Shown one piece after another: positions 23,985 to 32,925 of a stretch of 64,000 nucleotides of DNA. The position numbers and the translations under genes were made by a program. Location: the NCBI RefSeq assembly GCF_030411995.1, contig NZ_JASNRC010000004.1:304361-368360 (forward strand). The letters run 5' to 3'. The notes beneath the pieces were generated by a model. That model was not told where the DNA came from and did no database searches. It worked only from the letters and a program-made list of their open reading frames with translations. Source of the DNA: Massilia sp. YIM B02769 (GTDB lineage: Bacteria > Pseudomonadota > Gammaproteobacteria > Burkholderiales > Burkholderiaceae_D). Within the stretch, counting starts at the first letter, position 1. Every line of letters begins with the position of its first letter.

Positions 23985-25365
23985 GGCTGCGCTCCCCGCG
24001 CCACGGCCCATGCGCGGGTTCCACCCCGAGCGCGGCGGCGGCGCCATTCACGGCGGCGCCGATCTGGCGCGCGCCGTGGCGCAGTTGCTCGACGCGGTGC
24101 TCGGCCATCACCTGCAGGCGCAGGCGCGCCGCGCCCAGCGGCACGCCGGGGAACTCGACCGCGTTCACGTGGACGTTGGCGCGCGCCAGCGTGCGTCCGG
24201 CCAGGCGCGCCACCTGCTCGCTGCCGATCCACACCGGCACGATCGCCGACGGCAGGCCCAGGCAGCGCATGCCGATTTCGGCCAGGGCGGCGCGCAGGGC
24301 CACGGCGTTGCGCAGCAGGCCGGCGCGCAAGGCCTCGCCTTCGCCGCTGCCCACGATGCGCAGCGCTTCCAGCACCGTGGCCGCCTGCACCGGCGACAGC
24401 GCGTTCGAGAACAGGTGCGGCCCGGCGAACAGCTGCAGCTGGCGTTTCACGGCGCGCGAGGCGCAGGCAACGAAACCGCCGTTCGAGGCAAAGGTCTTCG
24501 AAAACGCACCCATCACGATGTCGACCTTGCCCAGCATGCCCTGCTCGCCGATGCTGCCGCTCCCGCCCGGCCCGAGCGCGCCCAGGTCGTGGGCGACGTC
24601 GACCAGCAGCGTGGCGCCGTATTCGCGGCACAGGTGCTGCATCAGCGGCAGGTCGGGCACGTCGCTGTCCATGCTGAACAGGCCTTCGGTGACGACCAGG
24701 ATGCCGTTGTCCGGGTCGCGCGAGCGGATCGCGGCCAGCAGCTCGCGCACGTGGCCGGTGTCGAGGTGGCGGTGCAGCGCGACGTTGCGCGTGGCGGCGC
24801 TGGCGCCCTGGCGCAGCGAGGCATGCGCCAGCTGGTCGACCACCACGTAGTCGCGCGGCGTGACCAGGGCCGTGATCAGGCCGAAGGCGGCGCCCCAGCC
24901 GGTCGGGAACAGGGTCACGTGCTCGCAGCGCACCAGGGCGCCGAGCGCCGCCTCCAGCGCCAGCGAGGCGCTGCTGTTGCCCTGCAGGACGGCGGAACCG
25001 GCGCTGTGCGGCCCGGCCTCGAGCAGGGCCAGGCGCGCCGCTTCGCGCACCGCCGGATGCAAGGCCAGCGACAGGTAGTCCTGCGAAGCGAAGTTAACGC
25101 CGGCCGTGGCGCCCGCGGCATCGGACGCGGCGCCCTCCTCGCGCACGCGCGCCTCGGGGCCGGGTGCACCATCGACGGCGCGCGCGTACTGCCAGACCCC
25201 ATGCGCGGCGCGCAGCGCGCACCAGGCATCCAGCGGCTCGGTGCGCTTGACCAGGTCGGGGCCGCGCGGCTGCGCGAACTGGGCGACGTTGCCGCGCAAG
25301 GCGCCGCAGGCGACCAGTTGCGCGACATCGTCGGCCCGCTCGAAATGAAGCGTTTCTTCATGCAC
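23977..25365 (-). CDS. Alpha-oxoamine synthase family PLP enzyme
   Basis: This 462-residue fold-type I PLP enzyme is related to BioF, Kbl, serine palmitoyltransferase and CqsA, which condense an acyl thioester with an amino acid and release CO2. The core shows FASQDYLSLALHP, SAVLQGNSS, DQLAHASLRQG, the PLP aspartate region LLVDVAHDLGALG, and the Schiff-base lysine in MGAFSKTFASNGGF. An N-terminal extension of about 90 residues is unusual. The start is a GTG at 25365 behind an AGGAG site. The adjacent FAAL-ACAD-ACP fusion is the obvious acyl donor, so the product is probably an alpha-amino ketone or a sphingoid-like base. The amino-acid substrate is unknown. A biotin role is unlikely as no bio genes are near. 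Confidence 0.82.
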   Translation of the reverse strand: MHEETLHFERADDVAQLVACGALRGNVAQFAQPRGPDLVKRTEPLDAWCALRAAHGVWQYARAVDGAPGPEARVREEGAASDAAGATAGVNFASQDYLSLALHPAVREAARLALLEAGPHSAGSAVLQGNSSASLALEAALGALVRCEHVTLFPTGWGAAFGLITALVTPRDYVVVDQLAHASLRQGASAATRNVALHRHLDTGHVRELLAAIRSRDPDNGILVVTEGLFSMDSDVPDLPLMQHLCREYGATLLVDVAHDLGALGPGGSGSIGEQGMLGKVDIVMGAFSKTFASNGGFVACASRAVKRQLQLFAGPHLFSNALSPVQAATVLEALRIVGSGEGEALRAGLLRNAVALRAALAEIGMRCLGLPSAIVPVWIGSEQVARLAGRTLARANVHVNAVEFPGVPLGAARLRLQVMAEHRVEQLRHGARQIGAAVNGAAAALGVEPAHGPWRGERSRG

Positions 25366-25398
25366 GATGTACTCCTCGATGGGATAGGAAACAAAGGG

Positions 25399-27948
25399 TC
25401 AGGCCGGCACCGGCGCCGCGTGCTGGCTGTCATGCAGGCCCTGCCCCGCCAGCAGCGCCGCCACCTGTTCGGGCGGCAGCGGGCGGGCGAACAGGTAGCC
25501 CTGGGCCTCGTCGCAGCCGATCGCCACCAGGTCGGCCAGCTGTTCGTTCGTCTCGACCGCTTCGGCGATCACCTTCAGGTCGAGGCTGTGGGCCATGGCG
25601 ACGATCGCCTCGGCGATCGCATACGGGCGCGCGCGCGGATCGACCCCGAGGCGGCGTACGAACAGGCCGTCCATCTTGAGGATGTCGACGGGCAGTTCGG
25701 ACAGGTAGTTCAGGCTCGAGTAGCCGGTGCCGAAATCGTCGATCGACACCAGCACCCCGGCCGCACGCAAGGCGCTCATCACCCGCTGGTTGCCTTCGAG
25801 GTCGTCGATCAGCACGCCCTCGGTGATTTCGAGGTCGAGGCAGCCGGACGGCAGGCCGCTGGAGGCCACGATGTCGAGCACGCGCGCGGCGATATCCGGG
25901 TGGCGCAACTGGCGCGCCGACAGATTCACCGCCGTCTTCACGCCGGGCAGGCCGGCGTCGCGCCAGGCGCGGTTCTGGGCGCAGGCGGTGCGCAGCACCC
26001 AGTCGCCGATGGGCACGATCATGCCGGTTTCCTCGGCCAGCGGGATGAAGCGGCCCGGATCGATGCGGCCATATACCGGATGCTGCCAGCGCAGCAGCGC
26101 CTCGACGCCGACGATGCGGCGCGTGGCCAGGTCGAACTGCGGCTGGTATTCGAGGAAGAGCTGGCCGCGCGTGAGGGCGTCGCGCAGGCCGTTCTTCAGG
26201 GCCAGGCGCTCGCTCTGGGGCGCGGTGGCGGCGCTGGAATACAGCTGCACGCTGTTCTCGCCCCAGGCGCGGGCGCTGCGCATGGCGACGTCGGCGCGTT
26301 TCAGCAGCGCGTCGAGGTCGCAGTCCTCGGCCGGATACAGGGCCACGCCCACCGACAGCGTGATGAAGCATTCGCGCCCGGCGGCGGCCAGCGGCAGGCC
26401 GAAGCGGTCGAGGATTTTCTCGGCCACCTGGCGCGCGTCCATTTCGGAACCCAGGTCTTCCAGCAGGGCCACGAATTCGTCGCCGCTCCAGCGCGCCACG
26501 GTGTCGCAGTCGCGCAGGCAGCCGCGCACGATGCCGCCAGCCTGCACCAGCAGCGCGTCGCCGGCCTCGTAGCCGAGGGCGTCGTTGACTTCCTTAAACT
26601 TGTTGATGTTCAGGAGCAGCAGCGCCACCAGGCGCCGGTTGCGGTTGGCCCGGTCCATCGCATGGCGCAGGCGGTCGCGCAGCAGGCGCCGGTTCAACAG
26701 GCCCGTGAGCTGGTCGCAGTGCACGCCGTCGAGCATGCGGCCGACGCTGGCGCCGAGGTCGCGCCCGACGCCCTCGCCCTGGCCCATGCGGGCCCGGGCG
26801 CCGCTCGCCGGTTCCAGGTCCTCGTCCTGGCCGTGGCAGACCACCCGGTTGCGGCCGCTCGACTTGGCCAGGTACAGCGCCTCGTCGGCGCGTCCGATGG
26901 CCTGGGTGATGGTTTCGCCCATGCGGTACTCGGCCACGCCGATCGAGACCGTCAACGCGATGTCGCTGGGGCCGTCCTTGCAGCGCAGCCGGTCGATCGC
27001 CACGCGCACGCGCTCGGCCAGCACCTGGGCGTCGCAGGCGGGAGTCTCGGGCAGCATCAGCAGGAATTCCTCGCCGCCGTAGCGCCCGAAGCAGTCGCTG
27101 CCGCGCACCAGGGCCTGCACGGTCTGGGCAAAGGCGCGCAGCACGGTGTCGCCGGCGCTGTGGCCATAGGTGTCGTTGATGCGCTTGAAGAAATCGATGT
27201 CGAGCAGGCAGAGGCAGAAGGCGCGGCCATTGCGGTCGCTTCTTTCCTTTTCGCGCTCGATCAGGTTCATCAGGTAGCGGCGGTTGTGCACGCCGGTCAG
27301 TTCGTCACGGATCGCCAGCTCGTTGATGGTGCGCAGCGCCTGCTCCAGCTTGACGAAGCCCTGGGTCTTGGTCAGCTCGAACAGCAGGGCAAAGGCCAGC
27401 ACCACCACGAACAGGCCCAGGTGGCAGACCAGGTAGAGGGTGGCCATGTCGCTCACCGGGTGCACCGGCAGCGCGTGGCCGCCGGCCGCCAGCAGGTAGA
27501 TCAGGGCGGCCGCCGTACAGCTCATCGCCAGCCAGAAAAGCGCACTCCAGATGCCCCCGAGGAAGGCCGCCACCAGCGGCCCCGTGATCAGCCAGCTGGC
27601 GGTGGGCGCGCTGATGCCGCCCAGGTGGTAGCTGAGCCAGGTGAAATTGAAGAACAGCGCGCACAGGAAGAGTTCGCGCGCGGCGACGATGCTGCCGCTC
27701 ACGCGCAACAGCAACGGCGAGGTCAGCATGAAGGCGCAGCACAGCAGGGTCTCGGTGACGGCGCTGTCGAAGCCCAGCAAATAATAGGCCAGCGCATAGA
27801 ACGGCCCGGCGGTGGCGGCCAGCAGCGCCGCGCTGACCACGTTTTCGGCGCGCGTCAGGGTGGCCGCCTCTTGCTGCAGGGCGGCGGGGATGAACCAGTG
27901 GGTAGCGGCCAGGTAACGGCCACTCCAACGCGCGCTGTCAGGGTTCAT
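25399..27948 (-). CDS. Membrane-bound dual-GGDEF/EAL c-di-GMP enzyme
   Basis: About 849 residues from the ATG at 27948. The N-terminus holds several hydrophobic helices (about residues 30-215). The first GGDEF domain has an intact GGEEF (CFGRYGGEEFLL). The second has a degenerate SGDEF (VARWSGDEFVAL). The C-terminal EAL domain keeps the catalytic motifs (GVEALLRW, VNLSARQ, LEITEG, DDFGTGYS, AEAVET). It could therefore both make and break c-di-GMP. It ends 33 bases before the oxoamine synthase and is on the same strand, so the three genes may form an operon. A perfect palindrome lies about 60 bases before its start. Confidence 0.9.
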   Translation of the reverse strand: MNPDSARWSGRYLAATHWFIPAALQQEAATLTRAENVVSAALLAATAGPFYALAYYLLGFDSAVTETLLCCAFMLTSPLLLRVSGSIVAARELFLCALFFNFTWLSYHLGGISAPTASWLITGPLVAAFLGGIWSALFWLAMSCTAAALIYLLAAGGHALPVHPVSDMATLYLVCHLGLFVVVLAFALLFELTKTQGFVKLEQALRTINELAIRDELTGVHNRRYLMNLIEREKERSDRNGRAFCLCLLDIDFFKRINDTYGHSAGDTVLRAFAQTVQALVRGSDCFGRYGGEEFLLMLPETPACDAQVLAERVRVAIDRLRCKDGPSDIALTVSIGVAEYRMGETITQAIGRADEALYLAKSSGRNRVVCHGQDEDLEPASGARARMGQGEGVGRDLGASVGRMLDGVHCDQLTGLLNRRLLRDRLRHAMDRANRNRRLVALLLLNINKFKEVNDALGYEAGDALLVQAGGIVRGCLRDCDTVARWSGDEFVALLEDLGSEMDARQVAEKILDRFGLPLAAAGRECFITLSVGVALYPAEDCDLDALLKRADVAMRSARAWGENSVQLYSSAATAPQSERLALKNGLRDALTRGQLFLEYQPQFDLATRRIVGVEALLRWQHPVYGRIDPGRFIPLAEETGMIVPIGDWVLRTACAQNRAWRDAGLPGVKTAVNLSARQLRHPDIAARVLDIVASSGLPSGCLDLEITEGVLIDDLEGNQRVMSALRAAGVLVSIDDFGTGYSSLNYLSELPVDILKMDGLFVRRLGVDPRARPYAIAEAIVAMAHSLDLKVIAEAVETNEQLADLVAIGCDEAQGYLFARPLPPEQVAALLAGQGLHDSQHAAPVPA

Positions 27949-28006
27949 GGAGGCTGGGCGCGGCACACGGCCGTCTTGGGGAGTGAGTCCAAGAGGCAGT
28001 GTAGGG

Positions 28007-28018
28007 AGGAAATTTCCT
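28007..28018. promoter_or_regulatory. Perfect 12-base palindrome (operator candidate)
   Basis: AGGAAATTTCCT lies immediately upstream (on the minus strand) of a TACACT hexamer (28003-27998) that could be the -10 for the c-di-GMP/oxoamine cluster. The palindrome falls within the would-be spacer; no good -35 is visible, which would fit an activator- or repressor-dependent promoter. Confidence 0.45.
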
Positions 28019-28097
28019 ACTGGACTTATTCTGGCGCAGACAGATGTGAGATTGCGCAAGCCCGGCGGTCCCGGCGTGGCTCAGCCGGGACTGTCTG

Positions 28098-29144
28098 TCA
28101 CGGCAGCTGCCTCGCGGCGCGCAGGCGTGCGATCGCCCGCTCGATCGTCGCTTCGGTTTCCACCGCCTCGGTGAACCCGGCACGGCGGATCTTGCCCATG
28201 TCCGACACCATGTCGAACGCGGTATTGAAGACGAAGTCGCCGAACCACCAGCCGACCAGCTTCTCATAAGGCAGGCTCTGCAAACCGTGCTGTTCGACCA
28301 GGCGCGCCCAGGCCGCGGCCTTCAGCGGCATCTGCTTCGCCAGCGGGAATGGCTGCGGCGGGCCGACCTCCATGTCGAAGGCATCGGCCACGCGGCGCCA
28401 GATGCGCTCCCAGCGGAAGGGTTCGTTGACCAGGTTGAAAGCTTCGCCGCCCGCCGCCGGGTCGAGCGCGGCCCAGACGCTGGCGCGCGCCATCCAGTCG
28501 GCGTCGGTGGTCTGGGCCAGTACGCCGGAATACACCGTATCGGCGCCGGGGAAGCGCAGCGGCACGCCGGCCGCCTTGCTGAGCGCGGCGAACACGCCCA
28601 TCACCATCACGATGTTCATCGGGTTGCCGGCGATGTCGCCGACCACCACGTCGGGGCGCAGGATGGACCATTCGAAGTCGCCCGCCGCGCCGCGCTCGCG
28701 CAGCAGGTCTTCCTGCACGTAATAGAAGTTCGGGGTCATGTGGCGCGGGTCGTCTTCGTAGAAAGGCGCCCGGGTCGGGCCGAGGTGCACACCGTACACT
28801 TTCGCGCCCTGGTAGTGCACCACGCGCTGCAGGGGCGCGCCGACCGCCTTCAAGCCGTCGAGCAGGTTGCGCAGCATGCCGCCGTTGATGCGCTCTTCAT
28901 CCAGCAGGTCGGCGCCACCTTTCAGCGCGGCATAGAACACGTGGGTGGTGTCGCGTGCCGCTTCCAGGGCGCGCGCGGTGGCCGCGGCGTCGGTCAGGTC
29001 GGCCTGGATGGTCTCGACGCCGTCGACGAAGGTGCGCGGCAAGGCGCGTACCTGCCACTCCGGCCTTTCCTTCAATTCGCGGACAAGCGCGTTGCCGATG
29101 ATGCCGCTGGCGCCGACGACCAGTGCCTTGTACTTCGTGCTCAT
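28098..29144 (-). CDS. SDR family oxidoreductase (PRISE / progesterone 5-beta-reductase-like)
   Basis: This is a 348-residue extended SDR. The ATG at 29144 follows an AGGAG site. The NAD(P)-binding motif is VVGASGIIGNALVREL, a variant of GxxGxxG. The sequence HYQGAKVYGVHLGP and the tail motifs FYYVQEDLL and WSILRPDVVVGD match the PRISE group (progesterone 5-beta-reductase / iridoid synthase-like), which reduces activated enones. The substrate is unknown. An enone reductase next to a cluster whose acyl-CoA dehydrogenase would make alpha,beta-unsaturated acyl groups may be relevant, but it is 149 bases away and the link is speculative. Confidence 0.78.
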   Translation of the reverse strand: MSTKYKALVVGASGIIGNALVRELKERPEWQVRALPRTFVDGVETIQADLTDAAATARALEAARDTTHVFYAALKGGADLLDEERINGGMLRNLLDGLKAVGAPLQRVVHYQGAKVYGVHLGPTRAPFYEDDPRHMTPNFYYVQEDLLRERGAAGDFEWSILRPDVVVGDIAGNPMNIVMVMGVFAALSKAAGVPLRFPGADTVYSGVLAQTTDADWMARASVWAALDPAAGGEAFNLVNEPFRWERIWRRVADAFDMEVGPPQPFPLAKQMPLKAAAWARLVEQHGLQSLPYEKLVGWWFGDFVFNTAFDMVSDMGKIRRAGFTEAVETEATIERAIARLRAARQLP

Positions 29145-29304
29145 GCATTTCTCCTGTAGCAGATGGAGGCATGAGCATAACCGTCCGGCGCCAGGCGCGT
29201 CGCGGCGGCCCCGGTTTTCGGCGCCGTCCGATTCCGGCACCTGCGCAAGGCCGGGCATGGCGCGGGCAGATCACGATTCCGGGCACGCGCACGCCGGAAA
29301 TGAA

Positions 29305-29326
29305 AAGGCGCCATGAATGGCGCCTT
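29305..29326 (-). terminator. Hairpin terminator after mrp
   Basis: AAGGCGCCA (29305-29313) pairs perfectly with TGGCGCCTT (29318-29326) around TGAA; read leftward it is followed by TTTCATTT. Confidence 0.65.
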
Positions 29327-29350
29327 GATTTATTGCTGAATTTTACTGAA

Positions 29351-30439
29351 TCAGTCGTTGCGCACGACGATGCTCGGGAATTTGCTGCTCATGTCCTTGG
29401 CACGTTCGGCCACCTTCACCGCCACCTTGCGCGCGATGTCCTTGTAGACCTTGGCAACCGGACCGTCAGGCTCGGCGACCACGGTCGGGCGGCCCGAATC
29501 GGCCTGCTCGCGGATCGACATCGTCAGCGGCAGCGCGCCCAGGAAATCGACGCCGAAGTCCTTGCACATCTTTTCGCCGCCGCCATGGCCGAAGACGGCT
29601 TCGGTATGGCCGCAGTTCGAGCAGGTGTGGGTGCTCATGTTTTCCACGATGCCGATGATCGGGATGCCGACCTTCTCGAACATCTTGAGGCCCTTGCGCG
29701 CATCCAACAGGGCGATGTCCTGCGGCGTGGTGACGATCACGGCGCCGGTCACCGGCACTTTCTGCGACAGGGTCAATTGAATGTCGCCGGTGCCTGGCGG
29801 CATGTCGACGATCAGGTAATCGAGTTCGCGCCAGTTGGTCTGCTCCAGCAGTTGCTGCAGCGCCTGGGTGACCATCGGGCCGCGCCAGACCATCGGCTCG
29901 TCGGGGTCGATCATGAAGCCGATCGACGACACCTGCACGCCATGGTTTTCCAGCGGTTCCATCGACTTGCCGTCCAGGCTTTCCGGACGTCCGTTGATGC
30001 CCAGCATCATCGGCTGCGACGGGCCATAGATGTCGGCATCCAGCACGCCGACGCTGGCGCCTTCGGCGGCCAGGGCCAGGGCCAGGTTGACGGCCGTGGT
30101 CGACTTGCCGACGCCGCCCTTGCCCGATGCCACGGCAATGATGTTCTTCACGTTCGGCATGACCTTCAGGCCACGCTGCACCGCGTGCGACAGGATCTTG
30201 GTTTGCACGCTGACGCTGACGTTGCCGACGCCCGGGATCGCCTTGACGGCGTTCACCACGGCGGCGCGCAGCGAGGCGACCTGGCTTTTTGCCGGGTAGC
30301 CGAGTTCGAGATCGAAGGCGATGTCGGCGCCGTCGACCTGGATATTCTTGACCGATTTCGAGGACACGAAGTCTTTGCCCGTATTAGGATCGACCAGCTT
30401 TGACAAGGCGGTCTTGACGTCGTCTGCAGTGATGCTCAT
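29351..30439 (-). CDS. apbC: Iron-sulfur cluster carrier protein Mrp/ApbC
   Basis: This 362-residue Mrp/NBP35-family P-loop ATPase carries 4Fe-4S clusters to apoproteins. An N-terminal DUF59/FeS-assembly domain (about 1-90) precedes the deviant Walker A GKGGVGKSTTAVNLA (about residues 105-115). DADIYGPSQPMML, the MPPGTGD loop and the CSNCG cluster-binding motif (about residue 271) follow. The start at 30439 was chosen for its GGAG site. It is divergent from metG, a common arrangement in proteobacteria. Confidence 0.95.
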   Translation of the reverse strand: MSITADDVKTALSKLVDPNTGKDFVSSKSVKNIQVDGADIAFDLELGYPAKSQVASLRAAVVNAVKAIPGVGNVSVSVQTKILSHAVQRGLKVMPNVKNIIAVASGKGGVGKSTTAVNLALALAAEGASVGVLDADIYGPSQPMMLGINGRPESLDGKSMEPLENHGVQVSSIGFMIDPDEPMVWRGPMVTQALQQLLEQTNWRELDYLIVDMPPGTGDIQLTLSQKVPVTGAVIVTTPQDIALLDARKGLKMFEKVGIPIIGIVENMSTHTCSNCGHTEAVFGHGGGEKMCKDFGVDFLGALPLTMSIREQADSGRPTVVAEPDGPVAKVYKDIARKVAVKVAERAKDMSSKFPSIVVRND

Positions 30440-30607
30440 GTAAATCTCCGGATGTGATGCGCGCAGTGTAGCAAAAAACGGCCTCGCGCCTCGGGCGAGG
30501 ACCCGAAATTCCGGCAAAAGCCGGCCTTGCCCGGGAATACCCCCTGAGCGTTTGGGGCCATCCGCTGGTAAAATGCTCCCTTTCATCCATTCCTTAGCGT
30601 TTCGACC

Positions 30608-32746
30608 ATGACCCGCAAGCTGTTCGTCACTACTGCCCTGCCCTACGCCAACGCCGCCTTCCATATTGGCCACATGATGGAATACATCCAGGCCGACATC
30701 TGGGTCCGTTACCAGCGAATGCAGCGCGATGGCGACCAACAACGCCAGGTGCATTTCGTCTGCGCCGACGACACCCACGGCACGCCGATCATGATCGCCG
30801 CCGAAAAGGAAGGCATCACCCCGCAGGAATTCGTGGCGAAGATCGCCGCCGGCCGCCCGCAATACCTGGACGGCTTCCATATCGCCTTCGATAACTGGTA
30901 TTCCACCGATTCGCCGGAAAACGTCGCCCTCTCGCAAGGCATCTACCGCAAGCTGCGCGACGCCGGCCTGATCGTCACCAAGACCGTCGACCGTTTCTAC
31001 GATCCGGTGAAGGGCATGTTCCTGGCCGACCGCAATATCAAGGGCGAGTGCCCGACCTGCCACGCCAAGGACCAATATGGCGACAACTGCGAAGTCTGCG
31101 GCGCCGCCTACCAGCCGACCGAACTGATCAACCCGTTCTCGGTATTCACCGGCTCGACCCCGATCCTGAAACCGTCGGAACAGTATTTCTTCAAGCTGTC
31201 GGATCCGCGCTGCTTCACCTTCCTGAAGGAATGGCTGAACACCCCGGGCCGCCTGCAGCCGGAAATGGTGAATAAAGTGTCGGAATGGCTGGGCGAAGCC
31301 GGCGAAAAGCTGGCCGACTGGGATATCTCGCGTGACGCGCCCTACTTCGGCATCCCGATTCCCGATGCGCCGGGCAAGTTCTTCTATGTATGGCTGGACG
31401 CGCCGGTCGGCTACCTCGCCTCGCTGAAGAATTATTTCGACAAGAACGGCCTCGACTTCGACGCCTTCCTGAACGACCCGAACGCCGAGCAGGTCCACTT
31501 CATCGGCAAGGACATCGTCTCCTTCCACCTGCTGTTCTGGCCAGCGATGCTGAACTTCTCGGGCCACCCGATCATCGACAAGCTGAAGGTCGCCGTCCAC
31601 GGCCACCTGACCGTGAACAACGAAAAGATGTCGAAGTCGCGCGGCACCGGCATTTCGCCGCTGCGCTACCTGGAACTGGGCATGAACCCGGAATGGCTGC
31701 GCTATTACCTGGCGTTCAAATTGAATGCGAAAGTCGAAGACCTGGACTTCAACGGCGACGATTTCGTGGCCCGCGTGAACAGCGATTTGATCGGCAAATA
31801 CGTGAACATCGCCAGCCGCTGCGCCGGTTTCATCGCCAAGAAGTTCGACGGCAAGCTGGCGTCCGAACTGTCGGACAACGCCAAGGCCTGGATCGCGAAA
31901 GCGCTGACCGTGGACGGCGCCGAGCGCCAGGTATCGATCGCCGCCGCTTTTGAAGCCCGCGAATACGGCCGCGCCCTGCGCGAGATCATGGAAATCGCCG
32001 ACGTGACGAACCAGTTCGTCGACGAGAACAAGCCCTGGCTGCTGGCCAAGGACGAGACCAAGGTCGCCGAGCTGCACGACGTCTGCACCACCGCCCTGAT
32101 CCTGTTCCGCCAGCTGACCATCATGCTGTCGCCGGTGCTGCCGCAGGTGGCCGCGCGTGTGTCGGAATTCCTGGGCGATGCCGGCTATACCTGGGCCGAT
32201 ACGCAAGGCGATGCCGTCTACAACAGCATGCTCGGCCGCACCATCGGCGCCTACAACCACCTGATGCAGCGTGTCGACGCCAAGATGATCGAGAACCTGT
32301 TCGACCGTCCTGCGCCGAACCCGGCATCGGATGCGACGCCGGAACCGGCCACGGCAGCGGTTGTCGCGGCAGCGCCGGCCGGCAGCGATATCGAGGAACT
32401 GGCCCCGGAAATCTCGATCGACGATTTCACCAAGATCGACCTGCGCGTCGCAAAAATCGTCAACTGCGAACACGTGGAAGGCGCCGGCAAGCTGCTGCGC
32501 CTGACCCTGGACGTGGGCGAAGGCCGCTACCGCAACGTGTTCTCGGGCATCAAGTCGGCCTACAAGCCGGAAGACCTGGTCGGCAAGCTGACCGTGATGG
32601 TGGCGAACCTGGCGCCGCGCAAGATGAAGTTCGGCGTCTCGGAAGGCATGGTGCTGTGTGCCTCGGCCGCCGACGAAAAGGCGAACCCGGGCCTGTACCT
32701 GCTCGACCCGATGCCGGGCGCGACCCCGGGCATGCGCATCCGCTAG
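30608..32746 (+). CDS. metG: Methionyl-tRNA synthetase
   Basis: This 712-residue class I synthetase charges both initiator and elongator tRNA-Met. The HIGH motif is at residues 19-22 (FHIGHMMEY). The zinc-binding knob has CPTC and CEVC (about residues 145-165). KMSKSRGTG lies near residue 340. A C-terminal EMAP-II/Trbp111-like tRNA-binding domain ([20 protein letters not shown] to the end) explains the full length. A TAAAAT at 30569-30574 may be its -10 box, but no clear -35 is present. Confidence 0.97.
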   Translation: MTRKLFVTTALPYANAAFHIGHMMEYIQADIWVRYQRMQRDGDQQRQVHFVCADDTHGTPIMIAAEKEGITPQEFVAKIAAGRPQYLDGFHIAFDNWYSTDSPENVALSQGIYRKLRDAGLIVTKTVDRFYDPVKGMFLADRNIKGECPTCHAKDQYGDNCEVCGAAYQPTELINPFSVFTGSTPILKPSEQYFFKLSDPRCFTFLKEWLNTPGRLQPEMVNKVSEWLGEAGEKLADWDISRDAPYFGIPIPDAPGKFFYVWLDAPVGYLASLKNYFDKNGLDFDAFLNDPNAEQVHFIGKDIVSFHLLFWPAMLNFSGHPIIDKLKVAVHGHLTVNNEKMSKSRGTGISPLRYLELGMNPEWLRYYLAFKLNAKVEDLDFNGDDFVARVNSDLIGKYVNIASRCAGFIAKKFDGKLASELSDNAKAWIAKALTVDGAERQVSIAAAFEAREYGRALREIMEIADVTNQFVDENKPWLLAKDETKVAELHDVCTTALILFRQLTIMLSPVLPQVAARVSEFLGDAGYTWADTQGDAVYNSMLGRTIGAYNHLMQRVDAKMIENLFDRPAPNPASDATPEPATAAVVAAAPAGSDIEELAPEISIDDFTKIDLRVAKIVNCEHVEGAGKLLRLTLDVGEGRYRNVFSGIKSAYKPEDLVGKLTVMVANLAPRKMKFGVSEGMVLCASAADEKANPGLYLLDPMPGATPGMRIR

Positions 32747-32805
32747 GCGATACCACAACAAGAAGCGGCCCGAATCACGCTATAACAAGGCCGCTCTCCG
32801 ACACT

Positions 32806-32842
32806 CCTCGGCCCCTGGAAATCCGCTTTCCACGGGCCGAGG
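32806..32842. promoter_or_regulatory. Hairpin overlapping the promoter of the next gene
   Basis: CCTCGGCCC (32806-32814) pairs with GGGCCGAGG (32834-32842), and inside it TGGAAA (32816-32821) pairs with TTTCCA (32827-32832). This 15-base-pair structure covers the -35 region of the downstream promoter and lacks a T-run, so it may be an operator as well as a metG 3' structure. Confidence 0.5.
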
Positions 32843-32854
32843 CGGCGTTATAAT
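32827..32854 (+). promoter_or_regulatory. Promoter before the putative reductase gene
   Basis: TTTCCA (32827-32832), a 16-base spacer and a perfect TATAAT (32849-32854), 71 bases before the ATG at 32926. Confidence 0.55.
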
Positions 32855-32925
32855 GCCGTGTTTTTATTCAGAAACTTCGCGCCTGAGACGCCCCCTACAA
32901 ACTCTTTTGATAGGCAGATAATAAA

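Noticed and set aside
23953..28269. A plus-strand open frame of more than 1,400 codons
   Set aside because: Antisense to the oxoamine synthase and GGDEF/EAL genes, both of which have full catalytic motif sets.
30440..32761. Minus-strand frame running through metG into mrp, suggesting a giant fused protein
   Set aside because: The upstream part is antisense to metG; mrp has a clear start and ribosome-binding site at 30439.
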